The translations under genes and the position numbers were made by a program. A stretch of DNA of 23,427 nt. Source: Nitrososphaerota archaeon. GTDB lineage: Archaea > Thermoproteota > Nitrososphaeria > Nitrososphaerales > Gagatemarchaeaceae. Below are positions 6,667-15,800 of this stretch, in pieces. The stretch lies in assembly GCA_005877185.1 (NCBI GenBank), contig VBPQ01000043.1, forward strand, positions 1-23,427. Reading direction: 5' to 3'. Each line of letters starts with the position of its first letter. Positions within the stretch are counted from its first letter, which is position 1. The notes beneath the pieces were generated by a model. It was not told the origin of the DNA, made no database searches, and was given only the letters and a program-made list of their open reading frames with translations.

Positions 6667-8685
6667 TTAAAACGATAGCGCGGACTTCAGCTCTTCAGGG
6701 TCAGTTATCGGCTCTTTGCAAGTGTAATTCTGGCAGATGTAGGCAGTCGCCTTCCCCTCTAGGGCTTTCTTCCCCTCGGCCAGGGGCGAGACCTCCTCAA
6801 CCTCACCCTCGTCGTTCGAGAGGACCATCAGGACCTTGTTGGGGATGAACCGCCTGTGGATCTCCGCTACCAGCGAATGGACCCGCTCTCTCCCGCCCTC
6901 GACGACCACGATCTCACGCGGGCTTCCGAGCAAGAAGTCGAGAGCCGCCAGCATGTACGAGTGAGAAGAGGGCTCACCTTCCATGTCATCGCGACCTGTG
7001 AACTCGCCGATCCTGAGCAGATTCAATGCCGCCACAGAATTCCCAGAGGGAGTCGGGCCGTCGTAACCCTCCTTTATCTCGGCCGGCAGCTCATCCCTTT
7101 CTTGTTGCATGAAAAATCCGCCCCTCTCGCCATCCCAGAATAACTTCGTCATCTCTCCGTTGATCTGTAGAGCGGTCTTGAGCCACCCGGCCTCAAAGTC
7201 AGTTTCGTACAGGTCGATGAGCCCCTGGACCAGGAACGAGTAGTCTTCGAGCGTCCCGTCAATCGCGCTCTCTCCGTCCCTGTATCTTCGCAGAAGCCTT
7301 GTTCCCGTGTGCATCGTTCCCGTAATGAAGCTCGCGCACCGCTCCGCAGCCTTGAGGTACCGCTCCTCGGCAAGAACCTGATAGCCGTAGGAAAGGGCAG
7401 AGATCGCTAGCCCGTTCCACGAAGTCAGGATCTTGTCGTCCGTCTCGGGTCGCGTCCTCTTGAGCCTCTCCTCGTACAACTTCTTCTTCGAGTGTGCGAG
7501 TGACCTCTCGAGCTCAGCCTGAGTAATCCCCATTCTTCTCGCGGCACCCTCGAGGCTCGTCGTGAGATGCAGAATCGACCGCTTTCTCTCGAAGTTCCCG
7601 TTGGTGGTGACCCCGAAGCACTCTCTAAACGTCTCGCCTTCCCTCTCTCCGAGCACAGAGTCAACCTCCTCGACGGTCCAGGTGTAGTAGAAGCCCTCAC
7701 CCTCCGGCGTATCAGCGTCCTGAGCAGAGTAGAAGCCCCCTCCCCTGTCTGTCATCTCCGCCAACAGCCAGTCGAGGACCCCCCGCGCCACATTAGCAAA
7801 TCTCGTGTCGGCCGTCACCTGGTACGCCTCGAGGTAGGCCCTCGCGATGAGAGCATTGTCGTACAACATCTTCTCGAAGTGCGGAACAAGCCAGACCCTG
7901 TCCGTCGAATACCTGTGGAACCCCCCTCCGAGATGGTCGTGAATGCCTCCCGCGGCCATCGATTCGAGCGTCTTGACGACAGAGCGCAGGGCGAGTTCCT
8001 TCTTCGACCTGAGGTAATACCTGAGAAGGAAGCTCAATTGGGTGGGGAGGGGGAATTTCGGGGCTCCGCCAAAGCCCCCGTACTCCGGGTCAAAGGCCGA
8101 GACTACCGAGGCGTAGGCCGCATCGAGAAGGCTGGCCGAGAGCTCCTCCTTCTCGTACTTCGCGTAACTCTCCTTGATCGCCTCCGTCAGCCGACTCGCG
8201 TTTTCTTGGACCTCACCTCTCCTCTCCTTCCAGAGATTCGCGACGAACTCGAGCAGCTGGGTGAAACTCGGTAGCCCAAACTTCGGCTCGGGAGGGAAGT
8301 AGGTTCCGCCGTAAAACGGTCTGAGGTCTGGAGTCAAGAATGCGTTGAGCGGCCAGCCTCCGCGCCCGGTCAAGGACTGCACCGCCTTCATGTAGAACTC
8401 GTCGACTTCAGGCCTCTCTTCCCTGTCAACCTTGACGGGGATGAAGCCCTTGTTGAGGATCGCCGCCACCTTCTCGTCCTCGTAAGACTCTCTTTCCATG
8501 ACGTTGCACCAGTGGCATGAAGAGTAGCCGATGCTCAGGAAGATTGGCTTGTTGTCGTTCTTGGCCCTCGAGAGCGCCTCCCTTCCCCACGGGTACCAGT
8601 CGACCGGGTTGTAGGCGTGTTTCAGAAGGTAGGGGCTCTTCTCCTTTATCAGCCGATTCGGCTTTCTCACCTGAGCTTCGCTCAA
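6667..8685 (-). CDS. Thioredoxin-domain protein of the YyaL/SSP411 (DUF255) family, 672 aa
   Basis: The N-terminal 170 or so residues form the DUF255 thioredoxin-like domain. It starts with the family signature NRLIKEKSPYLLKHAYNPVDW and carries a CHWC active-site-like motif (Cys57 to Cys60), followed by GGWPLNAFLTPDLRPFYGGTYFPP. The rest resembles the (alpha/alpha)6 barrel seen in glycosidases and epimerases, with GGGFHRYSTDRVWLVPHFEKM and ILTSWNGLAISAL. The length matches the family (about 650-700). Homologues are widespread but their biochemical role is not settled. No signal peptide is seen, so the protein is likely cytoplasmic. It heads a probable two-gene unit with the 100-residue protein and is divergent from the DHA2 exporter. 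Confidence 0.93.
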   Translation of the reverse strand: MSEAQVRKPNRLIKEKSPYLLKHAYNPVDWYPWGREALSRAKNDNKPIFLSIGYSSCHWCNVMERESYEDEKVAAILNKGFIPVKVDREERPEVDEFYMKAVQSLTGRGGWPLNAFLTPDLRPFYGGTYFPPEPKFGLPSFTQLLEFVANLWKERRGEVQENASRLTEAIKESYAKYEKEELSASLLDAAYASVVSAFDPEYGGFGGAPKFPLPTQLSFLLRYYLRSKKELALRSVVKTLESMAAGGIHDHLGGGFHRYSTDRVWLVPHFEKMLYDNALIARAYLEAYQVTADTRFANVARGVLDWLLAEMTDRGGGFYSAQDADTPEGEGFYYTWTVEEVDSVLGEREGETFRECFGVTTNGNFERKRSILHLTTSLEGAARRMGITQAELERSLAHSKKKLYEERLKRTRPETDDKILTSWNGLAISALSYGYQVLAEERYLKAAERCASFITGTMHTGTRLLRRYRDGESAIDGTLEDYSFLVQGLIDLYETDFEAGWLKTALQINGEMTKLFWDGERGGFFMQQERDELPAEIKEGYDGPTPSGNSVAALNLLRIGEFTGRDDMEGEPSSHSYMLAALDFLLGSPREIVVVEGGRERVHSLVAEIHRRFIPNKVLMVLSNDEGEVEEVSPLAEGKKALEGKATAYICQNYTCKEPITDPEELKSALSF

Positions 8686-8700
8686 TCCGAGGCTCGGAAC

Positions 8701-8719
8701 GGTTCATCCTAATTGAACC
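8701..8719. promoter_or_regulatory. Inverted repeat GGTTCA-N7-TGAACC upstream of the thioredoxin-domain gene
   Basis: Perfect six-base arms with a seven-base spacer lie 16-34 bases before the minus-strand start at 8685, where box A would be expected. A regulator binding here would compete with TATA-binding protein. This is inferred from symmetry and position. Confidence 0.4.
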
Positions 8720-8735
8720 TTTTCCAGAGTGAACT

Positions 8736-8764
8736 TGGTAAATCTGCGGTTCTCGGATTTACCA
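8736..8764. promoter_or_regulatory. Inverted repeat TGGTAAATC-N11-GATTTACCA at the DHA2 exporter promoter
   Basis: Nine-base perfect arms are centred 20 bp apart, about two helical turns. The right arm abuts a TATA-like ATTAAATAC (8764-8772), the likely box A of the exporter gene. This is the expected layout of an operator for a dimeric repressor. No regulator gene lies next to it, so the binder is unknown. Confidence 0.55.
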
Positions 8765-8853
8765 TTAAATACGGCGAACCTTCGCGGCGCAGGACTGAGG
8801 AAGGAAGGGTCGACGGACATCCGAACTAGAGGCTATTACCCGGAGAAGCGAGA

Positions 8854-10305
8854 ATGGAGTACAAGTGGACTGTCCTAACGGTCACAACGGTCGGCGTCCT
8901 GATGGCCGGAATCGACGGAAGGATCGTCGTCATCGGGCTGCCACAGGTCGCGGCGGCGCTCGGCGCCGACGCTGAACAGGCGATCTGGTTCACCCAGTCC
9001 TACGTCTTGGGCAGCACCATCGCCCTTCTGTTCATCGGGAGAGTGACAGACATCTTCGGACGAGTGAAGGTTTACACATTCGGCTTCACCGTATTCACGA
9101 TCGGCTCCGCGCTGACGAGTCTCTCGCAGGCGCCCGACCACGTGATTGTCTTCAGATTGGTCCAGGGGCTCGGCTCTGCGGTCCTCTTCACAAACAGTGC
9201 GGCCCTCATAACAGACGCGACTCCCGTCAACGAGCTCGGCCTCTCCCTGGGAATAAACCAGGTCGCCTACAGGCTGGGCTCGATGCTCGGGTTGACTTTC
9301 AGCGGGCTGATCCTCACCTACTTGGATTGGCGCGCCCTCTTCTACGTCAACGTCCCGATCGGCATATTCGGAACCTTCTGGGCTCACCGAAGGCTGAAGG
9401 AGATAGCGAGGCTTGAGTGGGGAGCGCCGATGGACTGGGAGGGGTTCGCCGCGTTTACGGTATCGATCACATCCTTTCTCCTGGCTCTTACCTTCGCCGC
9501 TTACGGCGGTGCAGAGTATTCGTTGGTCGACAGCCTGATCGCGGTGAGCATCATCGCCCTGGTCGCGTTCACTCTCCGGGAGAGAAGGACGAAGTCACCT
9601 CTTCTCGACCTGAGTCTGCTCCGAATCAGGGAGTTCACGGGAGGGGTCGTGGCTCAGATGCTGAACGCTGTCTCGTGGGGCGCCGTCCTTCTGCTCCTCA
9701 GCATCTACCTGCAACTGGTCCGAGGACTGGCTCCCTTTCAAGCTGGCCTGGCGCTCCTCCCCTTCGACCTCTCCTTCTTGACGGTGGGGCCGATTAGCGG
9801 CCGACTCTCGGATAGGTTCGGACATGTCCCATTCACGACGACCGGCCTCTCCCTCATGAGCGTCTCTCTCTACCTCCTTTCATTGACGGACGCCTTCACG
9901 CCCTACCTCCAGATAGCGCTCGACCTGCTCGCCTTCGGGGCGGGAATCGGGCTGTTCAGCTCGCCCAACATAAGTTCGATCATGGGGTCGGTTCCGCCAC
10001 AGCGGAGGGGAATCGCCTCTGGCTTTAGGGCGACCTTCTTCTTCATCGGGTTCACGCTCAGCTTCAACCTGGCGATACTCATCATGACGCTCACAGTGCC
10101 GTACGCCGTGATCACGGCGGTGATCACCTCCTTCAACTCGCCTGCGATTAGCGAGGCAGACAAGGTCCTCTTCACAACCGCCCTCTCGAGGGCCTACCAA
10201 TGGTTCGCCGTCCTCAACACCACCGCGATAATCCCCTCCCTTCTGCGAGGGAGGCGAGATGCGGCAGCAACCTCAAGGGGGGTCGTCGTCGTTCCCGTCG
10301 AGTGA
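8854..10305 (+). CDS. DHA2-type MFS drug exporter (EmrB/QacA-like), 483 aa
   Basis: About 14 hydrophobic segments. MFS motif A is GRVTDIFGRVKVY (about residue 62-74). An antiporter motif C-like region is NQVAYRLGSMLGLTFSGLI, followed by the DHA2-typical DWRALFYVNVPIGI. A second motif A copy, SGRLSDRFGHVPF, lies in the later half. These are established hallmarks of proton-coupled 14-helix drug exporters; the substrate is unknown. The ATG at 8854 is taken because the first helix (KWTVLTVTTVGVLMAGIDGRIV) starts directly after it. A TATA-like box at 8764-8772 would leave a leader of about 60 bases. The inverted repeat over that box suggests repression. Confidence 0.9.
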   Translation: MEYKWTVLTVTTVGVLMAGIDGRIVVIGLPQVAAALGADAEQAIWFTQSYVLGSTIALLFIGRVTDIFGRVKVYTFGFTVFTIGSALTSLSQAPDHVIVFRLVQGLGSAVLFTNSAALITDATPVNELGLSLGINQVAYRLGSMLGLTFSGLILTYLDWRALFYVNVPIGIFGTFWAHRRLKEIARLEWGAPMDWEGFAAFTVSITSFLLALTFAAYGGAEYSLVDSLIAVSIIALVAFTLRERRTKSPLLDLSLLRIREFTGGVVAQMLNAVSWGAVLLLLSIYLQLVRGLAPFQAGLALLPFDLSFLTVGPISGRLSDRFGHVPFTTTGLSLMSVSLYLLSLTDAFTPYLQIALDLLAFGAGIGLFSSPNISSIMGSVPPQRRGIASGFRATFFFIGFTLSFNLAILIMTLTVPYAVITAVITSFNSPAISEADKVLFTTALSRAYQWFAVLNTTAIIPSLLRGRRDAAATSRGVVVVPVE

Positions 10306-10423
10306 GATGACATTCTCCTAGGACCGAATCCGTGGTCTTCCGTGCTTCAGTTTTCGCCTCGCCGAGGAGATTTGTGGACTCTCTTCCTTCTGGCACACCC
10401 ATTGACTATTAGGAGGCGTAACC

Positions 10424-10432
10424 GTTTTAACC
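10424..10432 (+). promoter_or_regulatory. TATA-like box for the aminotransferase gene
   Basis: GTTTTAACC lies about 42 bases before the ATG at 10470, preceded by CGTAACC. A start of transcription near 10454 would leave a short leader containing GAGAGAAAGAAGG. This is inferred from position. Confidence 0.4.
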
Positions 10433-10469
10433 TGCGCATTTTTCGGCCGGAATCGAGAGAGAAAGAAGG

Positions 10470-11378
10470 ATGGAGACAGAGCTTCAGGTCTACGTGAACG
10501 GAGAGTACGTACCGAAGTCAAAGGCGACCGTATCTGTCTTCGATCATGGTGTTCTCTACGGTGACGGTGTGTTCGAGGGAATCAGGGCCTACAGCGGGTC
10601 CGTCTTCCAGCTTGACCCACACGTCGACCGTCTCTTCGCCTCCGCGAATTACATACAGCTGAAGATTCCGCTCGACAAGGACAAGATCACGAGGGTCATC
10701 CTCGAGACGCTTCGGAGGAACAAGCTCAAGGACGCCTACATCAGGGTTGTCGTCACGAGAGGAGTCGGAGACCTGGGAGTCAGCCCGGAATCATGCCGCG
10801 AGCCCACCCTATTCGTGATCGCGGAGCCTGTGTCGAGTGCGCTTGGCCCCAAGGAGCCGAAAGTCGTGCGAGTGATCATCTCTTCCGTCAGGCGAGATAG
10901 CGTCGACGCGACGACGCACGAAGTGAAGTCACTTAACTATCTGAACAGCATACTGGCGAGGCTCGAAGCAGCGAACGCTGGCGCAGACGATGCCGTAATG
11001 CTCGACTCTCGTGGCTTCGTCTCGGAAGGGACCGTAACAAACGTCTTCGCAGTAATCGATGGGGTCGTCTACACGCCCCGAACCTCCTCCGCTATCCTCC
11101 ACGGGATAACACGTGCCAGAATAATAAGGCTGTGCAGGGAGCTGGGGCTCAAGGTCGTCGAAAGAGAGATCACCCCCTTCGAGCTAGTCTCCGCAAACGA
11201 AGTCTTCATGGCGGGCACCAAATCTGAGATTCTCGCAGTGGGGAGCGTGAACGGCAGGCTCGTGGGGGCGGGAAGGGCAGGAACGACGACGAAGCTCCTC
11301 CTTCAAGAGTTCACCAAGCTGGTGACGAAGAAGGAGGAGGGAACTCCTATCTACGCCGAAGAGTCGCTCGAAGTATAG
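10470..11378 (+). CDS. ilvE: Branched-chain amino acid aminotransferase, class IV PLP enzyme, 302 aa
   Basis: Fold-type IV pyridoxal-phosphate transaminase. Recognisable parts are FDHGVLYGDGVFEGIRAY (about 24-41), EVKSLNYLNSILAR with the expected Schiff-base lysine Lys153, and SEGTVTN with Glu186 contacting the cofactor. The later EVFMAGTKSEILAV segment also fits IlvE. The length is normal for the family (about 290-310). The enzyme transfers amino groups between Val/Leu/Ile and 2-oxoglutarate, the last step of their synthesis and first of their breakdown. D-amino acid aminotransferase and aminodeoxychorismate lyase share the fold, but the EGIRAY and KSLNYL motifs favour IlvE. No other branched-chain gene is nearby, so it stands alone. 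Confidence 0.92.
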   Translation: METELQVYVNGEYVPKSKATVSVFDHGVLYGDGVFEGIRAYSGSVFQLDPHVDRLFASANYIQLKIPLDKDKITRVILETLRRNKLKDAYIRVVVTRGVGDLGVSPESCREPTLFVIAEPVSSALGPKEPKVVRVIISSVRRDSVDATTHEVKSLNYLNSILARLEAANAGADDAVMLDSRGFVSEGTVTNVFAVIDGVVYTPRTSSAILHGITRARIIRLCRELGLKVVEREITPFELVSANEVFMAGTKSEILAVGSVNGRLVGAGRAGTTTKLLLQEFTKLVTKKEEGTPIYAEESLEV

Positions 11379-11412
11379 CGCGGCACCGACGAGGCGCAGC
11401 GACAGCCCGTGC

Positions 11413-11432
11413 AGCATCTTTTTCGTTTCTTC
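11413..11432 (+). terminator. Pyrimidine-rich probable terminator after the aminotransferase
   Basis: CATCTTTTTCGTTTCTTCG begins about 35 bases after the ilvE stop. Archaeal termination commonly uses such T-rich tracts without a hairpin. This is inferred from sequence alone. Confidence 0.4.
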
Positions 11433-11538
11433 GTGGTGCTCCGCGGATTCACGGTCGCGTCGAGGAGGGAGTGGCCTATCATCTATCTATCTGGCGGGCG
11501 GGCCCCTCTTCCGGCAAGGGCTCCGAGAAAGGACTTGG

Positions 11539-12294
11539 TTACCTGGAGGCCGAGTTCCACGTCGGCTGCACCTCGGAGAGGGGAATCTTTTGCCACCCGC
11601 GGCTCTTGATCTTGAGCGTCACCGCCCCGTGAAAGAGCCTCTGGCCTACATCCCTGCAGTTGATTTCCGCCGGCAAGCGACCTGTGCTCTCGAGCTCTGT
11701 GACTCGTCGGAGGTCGAGGGCAATCTCTCGGTCCCGCCTTAGCTTGAGCGGGCCGTACCCGTGCGCCCTCTGTGTCGTCCGAAGCGACACCCGGAGTTCT
11801 CTCGCACTGCCTCCAGAGTTGACAAGCGAAAGAGAGTACAGGTGCCTGCCTATGCCCAAGAAACCACCTTCGTCCGACTTTATCCGTGCCTTGATCTCGG
11901 GCTTCCGCCACTTGTTCGTCTCCGTGACCTTCGCGGAGACTGAACTTAGCAGCCTGGAAGCGGCGTCTTGGACGACTGCCGAGAAGATTCGCGGGTCCAG
12001 CTGCTCGAGGGGGTGAGTCGTCGCGTTCCCACGCCAGTCAAGCGTTACAAGAGTTCCCTCGCGGCCGAGATAGGCCGCGCTCACATCCTTCAAGATTCCT
12101 CCCCATCGCCGTACCTCCAGACGGATCTGCTGCCCCAGCCAGGCGTGGATGACCCTAATCGTCTGAATGAGTTCGCGCCGCTGCTTCGACTCGACCTTGG
12201 CTAGGTCGACGAGCTCGCCCAGTTCCGCTCCCATTATTTCAAACCGTTCCACTGTTGCGAGTAGACCCTGTTGAGTCGCGGCCTCTGCCGGCAT
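11539..12294 (-). CDS. Hypothetical protein, 251 aa
   Basis: A soluble protein with a helical N-terminal region (about 1-60; VERFEIMGAELGELVDLAKV). A mixed, Arg/Lys-rich beta-containing body follows, with HPLEQLDPRIFSAVVQDAASRL in the middle and GFLGIGRHLYSLSLVNSGGS later. No catalytic motif, membrane segment or signal peptide is visible and I do not recognise the family. It is divergent from the rpoH-rps7 block. An AT-rich GTTAATTC around 12315-12322 lies about 25 bases before the ATG and could be its box A, giving a nearly leaderless message. Met21 is an alternative start. Confidence 0.7.
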   Translation of the reverse strand: MPAEAATQQGLLATVERFEIMGAELGELVDLAKVESKQRRELIQTIRVIHAWLGQQIRLEVRRWGGILKDVSAAYLGREGTLVTLDWRGNATTHPLEQLDPRIFSAVVQDAASRLLSSVSAKVTETNKWRKPEIKARIKSDEGGFLGIGRHLYSLSLVNSGGSARELRVSLRTTQRAHGYGPLKLRRDREIALDLRRVTELESTGRLPAEINCRDVGQRLFHGAVTLKIKSRGWQKIPLSEVQPTWNSASR

Positions 12295-12351
12295 AGTGAT
12301 TGAACGGCCGAAAAGAATTAACTGCTTTATGGATTGAAAATTCAGTTTTCA

Positions 12352-12443
12352 CCGACCGTTGATGCTCCACGCGACACGGGCCTCCTTGCGGACGGGTGGG
12401 ACACCCGCACCGGGCCTCGGTTCCGTGTCAGAACGTCGGCACA
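12352..12443 (+). ncRNA. Candidate structured RNA upstream of rpoH, possibly H/ACA-like
   Basis: Nested complementary segments fold on the plus strand. CCGACCGTT (12352-12360) pairs with AACGTCGG (12432-12439) leaving one bulged C. GACACGG (12373-12379) pairs with CCGTGTC (12423-12429). CGGGTG-GGA-CACCCG (12393-12407) forms an inner hairpin. An ACA (12441-12443) follows the closing stem by one base, as in archaeal H/ACA guide RNAs. However, only 11 bases separate the upper stem from ACA (14-16 is usual), and no clear kink-turn is seen. A TATA-like GCTTTATGG (12324-12332) predicts transcription starting near the first stem. Function is inference; the pairing is seen in the sequence. Confidence 0.4.
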
Positions 12444-12445
12444 AT

Positions 12446-12456
12446 CCATATATATC
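12446..12456 (+). promoter_or_regulatory. TATA box of the rpoH-rpoB-rpoA cluster
   Basis: CCATATATATC is the best TATA match in the window. Transcription from about 12478 would give a leader of roughly 65 bases to the GTG of rpoH, with GAGGTGG about 12 bases before it as the ribosome binding site. Confidence 0.6.
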
Positions 12457-12544
12457 TGAGCAAGAAGCTTCGAAAAAGGCTGTATTGTATCGGGCATTTT
12501 GTCTACGGTTAGTGTTAGTGTTCAATCGAGGTGGCTGCGCCTAA

Positions 12545-12853
12545 GTGCCGGCAAAAAAGAGCACAAAGCCGAAGGCTCCCAAGGCGCCACGAAAGAAGGT
12601 GAAGGAGGAGGAAGTCCCCTCCTTTAGGGTGACCACCCATTTTCTGATTCCGAAACACGAGCTACTCCCGCACGCGGAGGCCGGAGAGGTCCTCAAGGAG
12701 TTCAACGCTAACCCCAGTCAGTTCCCATACCTACAGGTGACCGACCCCGTCGCGAAGGAGATTGGGGCAAAGCCGGGAGACTTTGTCAGGATAACCCGAA
12801 GTAGCGAGACAGCCGGGCAGAGCGTATACTACAGGTACGTGGTGGAGGGATAG
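12545..12853 (+). CDS. rpoH: DNA-directed RNA polymerase subunit H (Rpb5-like), 102 aa
   Basis: The C-terminal 75 or so residues are the archaeal RpoH domain, equivalent to the C-terminal part of eukaryotic Rpb5. Its core includes THFLIPKHELL, then QFPYLQVTDPVAKEIGAKPGD and FVRITRSSETAGQSVYYRYVV. A Lys/Pro-rich N-terminal tail of about 24 residues precedes it. The start is GTG, with GAGGTGG upstream. RpoH sits in the jaw of RNA polymerase near downstream DNA. It is the first gene of the cluster and ends 5 bases before rpoB, the canonical archaeal order. Confidence 0.95.
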   Translation: MPAKKSTKPKAPKAPRKKVKEEEVPSFRVTTHFLIPKHELLPHAEAGEVLKEFNANPSQFPYLQVTDPVAKEIGAKPGDFVRITRSSETAGQSVYYRYVVEG

Positions 12854-12858
12854 TAGGG

Positions 12859-15800
12859 ATGAGCAAGCAAGTTGTCCAAGTCCGCAAGTACGACTCCTGG
12901 GTAGTCCTCAGCGACCTCCTCCAGCGTGAGGGCGTCGCCAGGCAGCACCTCAACAGCTACAACGAGTTCGTGGCGAAGGGGATGCAGAACATCATCGACG
13001 AGATAGGCGAGATTGAGGTCGAGACGGTCAGCACCCCGTACAAGGTGAAGCTCGGGAAGCTCTCAATAGGGATGCCGCGAGTCGTGGAGATCGACGGCTC
13101 GGTGAGCAACGTCCTCCCGATGGAGGCGAGGCTCAGGAACCTAACCTACTCTTCCCCCATACTTCTGGAGATGACGATCGAGGAGGAAGGTCTCCCGAGA
13201 GACACGACGCGCCAGCACATCGGCGACCTCCCCGTGATGGTGAAGTCGGACCTCTGCCAGCTCTCGACGAAGACGAAGGAGCAGCTCATCGATGTGGGGG
13301 AGGACCCGAACGACCCAGGCGGATACTTCATCATCAACGGCTCCGAGCGGGTGATAGTGGGTCTCGAGGACCTCTCTCCAAACAAGATCCTCGTCGACGC
13401 TGAGAAGGTCGCCGCCGTCACAACTTACAAGTCGAGGGTCTACTCTTCGGTCGTCGGCTACAGGTCCAAGCTCGAGGTCACCCTGAAGCAGGACGCCGCA
13501 CTCAACGTCAAGGTCCCGAGTTCACCCGTCGACCTTCCTTTTGTCATCGTCATGAGGGCCCTGGGCATCAAATCAGACAAGGAGATAGCGAACGCCGTCT
13601 CCCAGAAGGCCGAGATCCAGGACCTCCTCGAGGTCTCCTTTGATAAAGCGAGCGAGGCTCCGACGGAGAAGGACGCCCTCGTCTACATCGGCAACAGGGT
13701 GGCCCACGGGATGCTCGAAGAGTTCAGGATAAAGAGGGCCCAATCGATGCTCGACTGGGGTCTCCTCCCCCACCTCGGCAAGACGGATGACAAGAGGTTC
13801 GACAAGGCGATGTTCCTCGGGGAGGCGGTCTGCAAGCTGCTGGAGCTCAGACTGGGGTGGATCCAGCCTGACGACAAAGACCACTACGGAAACAAGGTGA
13901 TAAAGTTCGCGGGGCAGATGCTTGCCGACCTCTTCAGGACAGCCTTCCGAAACCTCGTCAGGGACATGAAGTACCAGCTCGAGCGGACCGGGCAGAAGCG
14001 AGGGGGTAACGTCGTAGGCGCCGCGATAAGGACCGGAATAATCACAGACAAGCTGAACAACGCGATCGCCACAGGAAACTGGGGGCGCGGGAAGGTTGGG
14101 GTGACCCAGCTCCTCGACAGGACGAACTACCTGAGCACTCTGAGCCACCTGAGAAGGGTCCAGTCTCCGCTCAGCAGGAGTCAGCCCAACTTCGAGGCGC
14201 GGGACCTTCACGCGACTCACTTCGGGAGAATATGCCCCTCCGAGACGCCCGAGGGCGTCAACTGCGGACTGGTGAAGAACCTCGCACTCTCCGCGATCAT
14301 CTCCGTGGGAGTCTCTTCTGCGGAGGTCGAGGAGCGGCTCTGGGAGCTGGGGGCGAAGCAGGTGAAGGACACCGACGAAAAGCTCGCGACGGACGGCTGC
14401 AGACTCTTCATGGATGGCCGTTTTCTTGGTTACGTCGACGATGGGGAGAGGCTCGCGAAGGCCTTCAGGAAGCTTAGGAGGGAGGGACAGATAAATCCCT
14501 CCGCCAGCATCCTCTACCTTTCGCCCCTTAACGAGCTGGGCTACCCCAGGCTCTACATCAGCCTCAGCTCGGGGAGGGTGCTGAGACCTCTCATCGTCGT
14601 CGAGGGCGGGAAGCCCTTGCTCACGCGAGAGATCATCGAGAAGGTCTCGATGGGGCAGCAGTCCTGGAGAGACCTAGTCGAGCTCGGCGTCGTCGAGCTG
14701 ATCGACGCGAACGAGGAGGAGAACTGCCTAGTAGCGATGAACTCAGACGACGTCAGCACGAAACACACTCATCTCGAGCTCTTCCCCGCGGCGATGTTCG
14801 GAATCGCGGCCTCGATAATCCCGTACCCGGAGCACAACCAGTCTCCAAGGAACACCTACGAGTCGGCGATGGCGAAGCAGTCGCTCGGCTTCTCCTCCCC
14901 CACGTACCCCATCTCACCCCACGTCAGACAGCACCTTCTCGTGAGCCCTCAGGCTCCAGTCGTCAGGACCAAGACGCTCGACCTACTCAAGATTGACGAG
15001 AGGCCCCTCGGGCAGAACTGCGTCGTCGCCGTCCTCTCGTTCGAGGGGTACAATATCGAGGACGCGATAATCATGAACAAGTCCTCGATAGAGCGCGGCC
15101 TCGCGAGGTCGTTCTTCTACAGGCTGTATGAGGGGGAGGCGAAGCAGTACCTAGGAGGGATGAGGGACACCTTCGAGGTTCCGTCCCCGGAGTCGAACAT
15201 CAGAGGGTACAGAGGGGAGAAGTTCTACAGGCTGCTCGAGGGCGACGGCGTCGTCTCCCACGAGTCCCAGGTCCAGGGAGGGGACGTCGTGATAGGGAGG
15301 ACAAGCCCCCCGAGGTTCATGGAAGAGTACAAGGAGTTCGAGATCAAGGGGCCCTACAGGCGAGACACCTCGGTCGCTGTCAGGCCCTCCGAGGCCGGCG
15401 TCGTGGACTCCGTCTTCATGACGGAGAACGTCGAGGGGGGGAGGATGTTCAAGGTGAGGGTGAGGGACATGCGAGTCCCCGAGATCGGGGACAAGTTCGC
15501 CTCGAGGCACGGGCAGAAGGGGGTGATCGGCCTCGTCGTCCCCCAAGAGGATATGCCCTACACCGAGGAGGGTATCGTCCCTGACGTCATAATCAACCCG
15601 CACGCCTTCCCCTCGAGGATGACCGTGGGGCAGTTCATCGAGTCGATAGCTGGGAAGGCAGGCGCCCTCAGGGGGACAGCCGTCGACGGCTCGGCCTTCG
15701 CGGGAGAGAACATCGACCAGCTCGAGAAGACGCTCAACGAAAGGGGATTCGAGCCGACGGGGCGAGAAATCATGTACGACGGTAAGACGGGGAAGAAGTT

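Noticed and set aside
12373..12429. tRNA-like seven-pair acceptor stem GACACGG/CCGTGTC
   Set aside because: Only 57 bases are enclosed, and there is no T-loop GTTCGA motif or anticodon arm; it fits better as the inner stem of a larger fold.
12359..12544. 61-residue plus-strand frame upstream of rpoH
   Set aside because: It crosses the foldable element and the rpoH TATA box, has no ribosome binding site at its ATG and no conserved-looking content.
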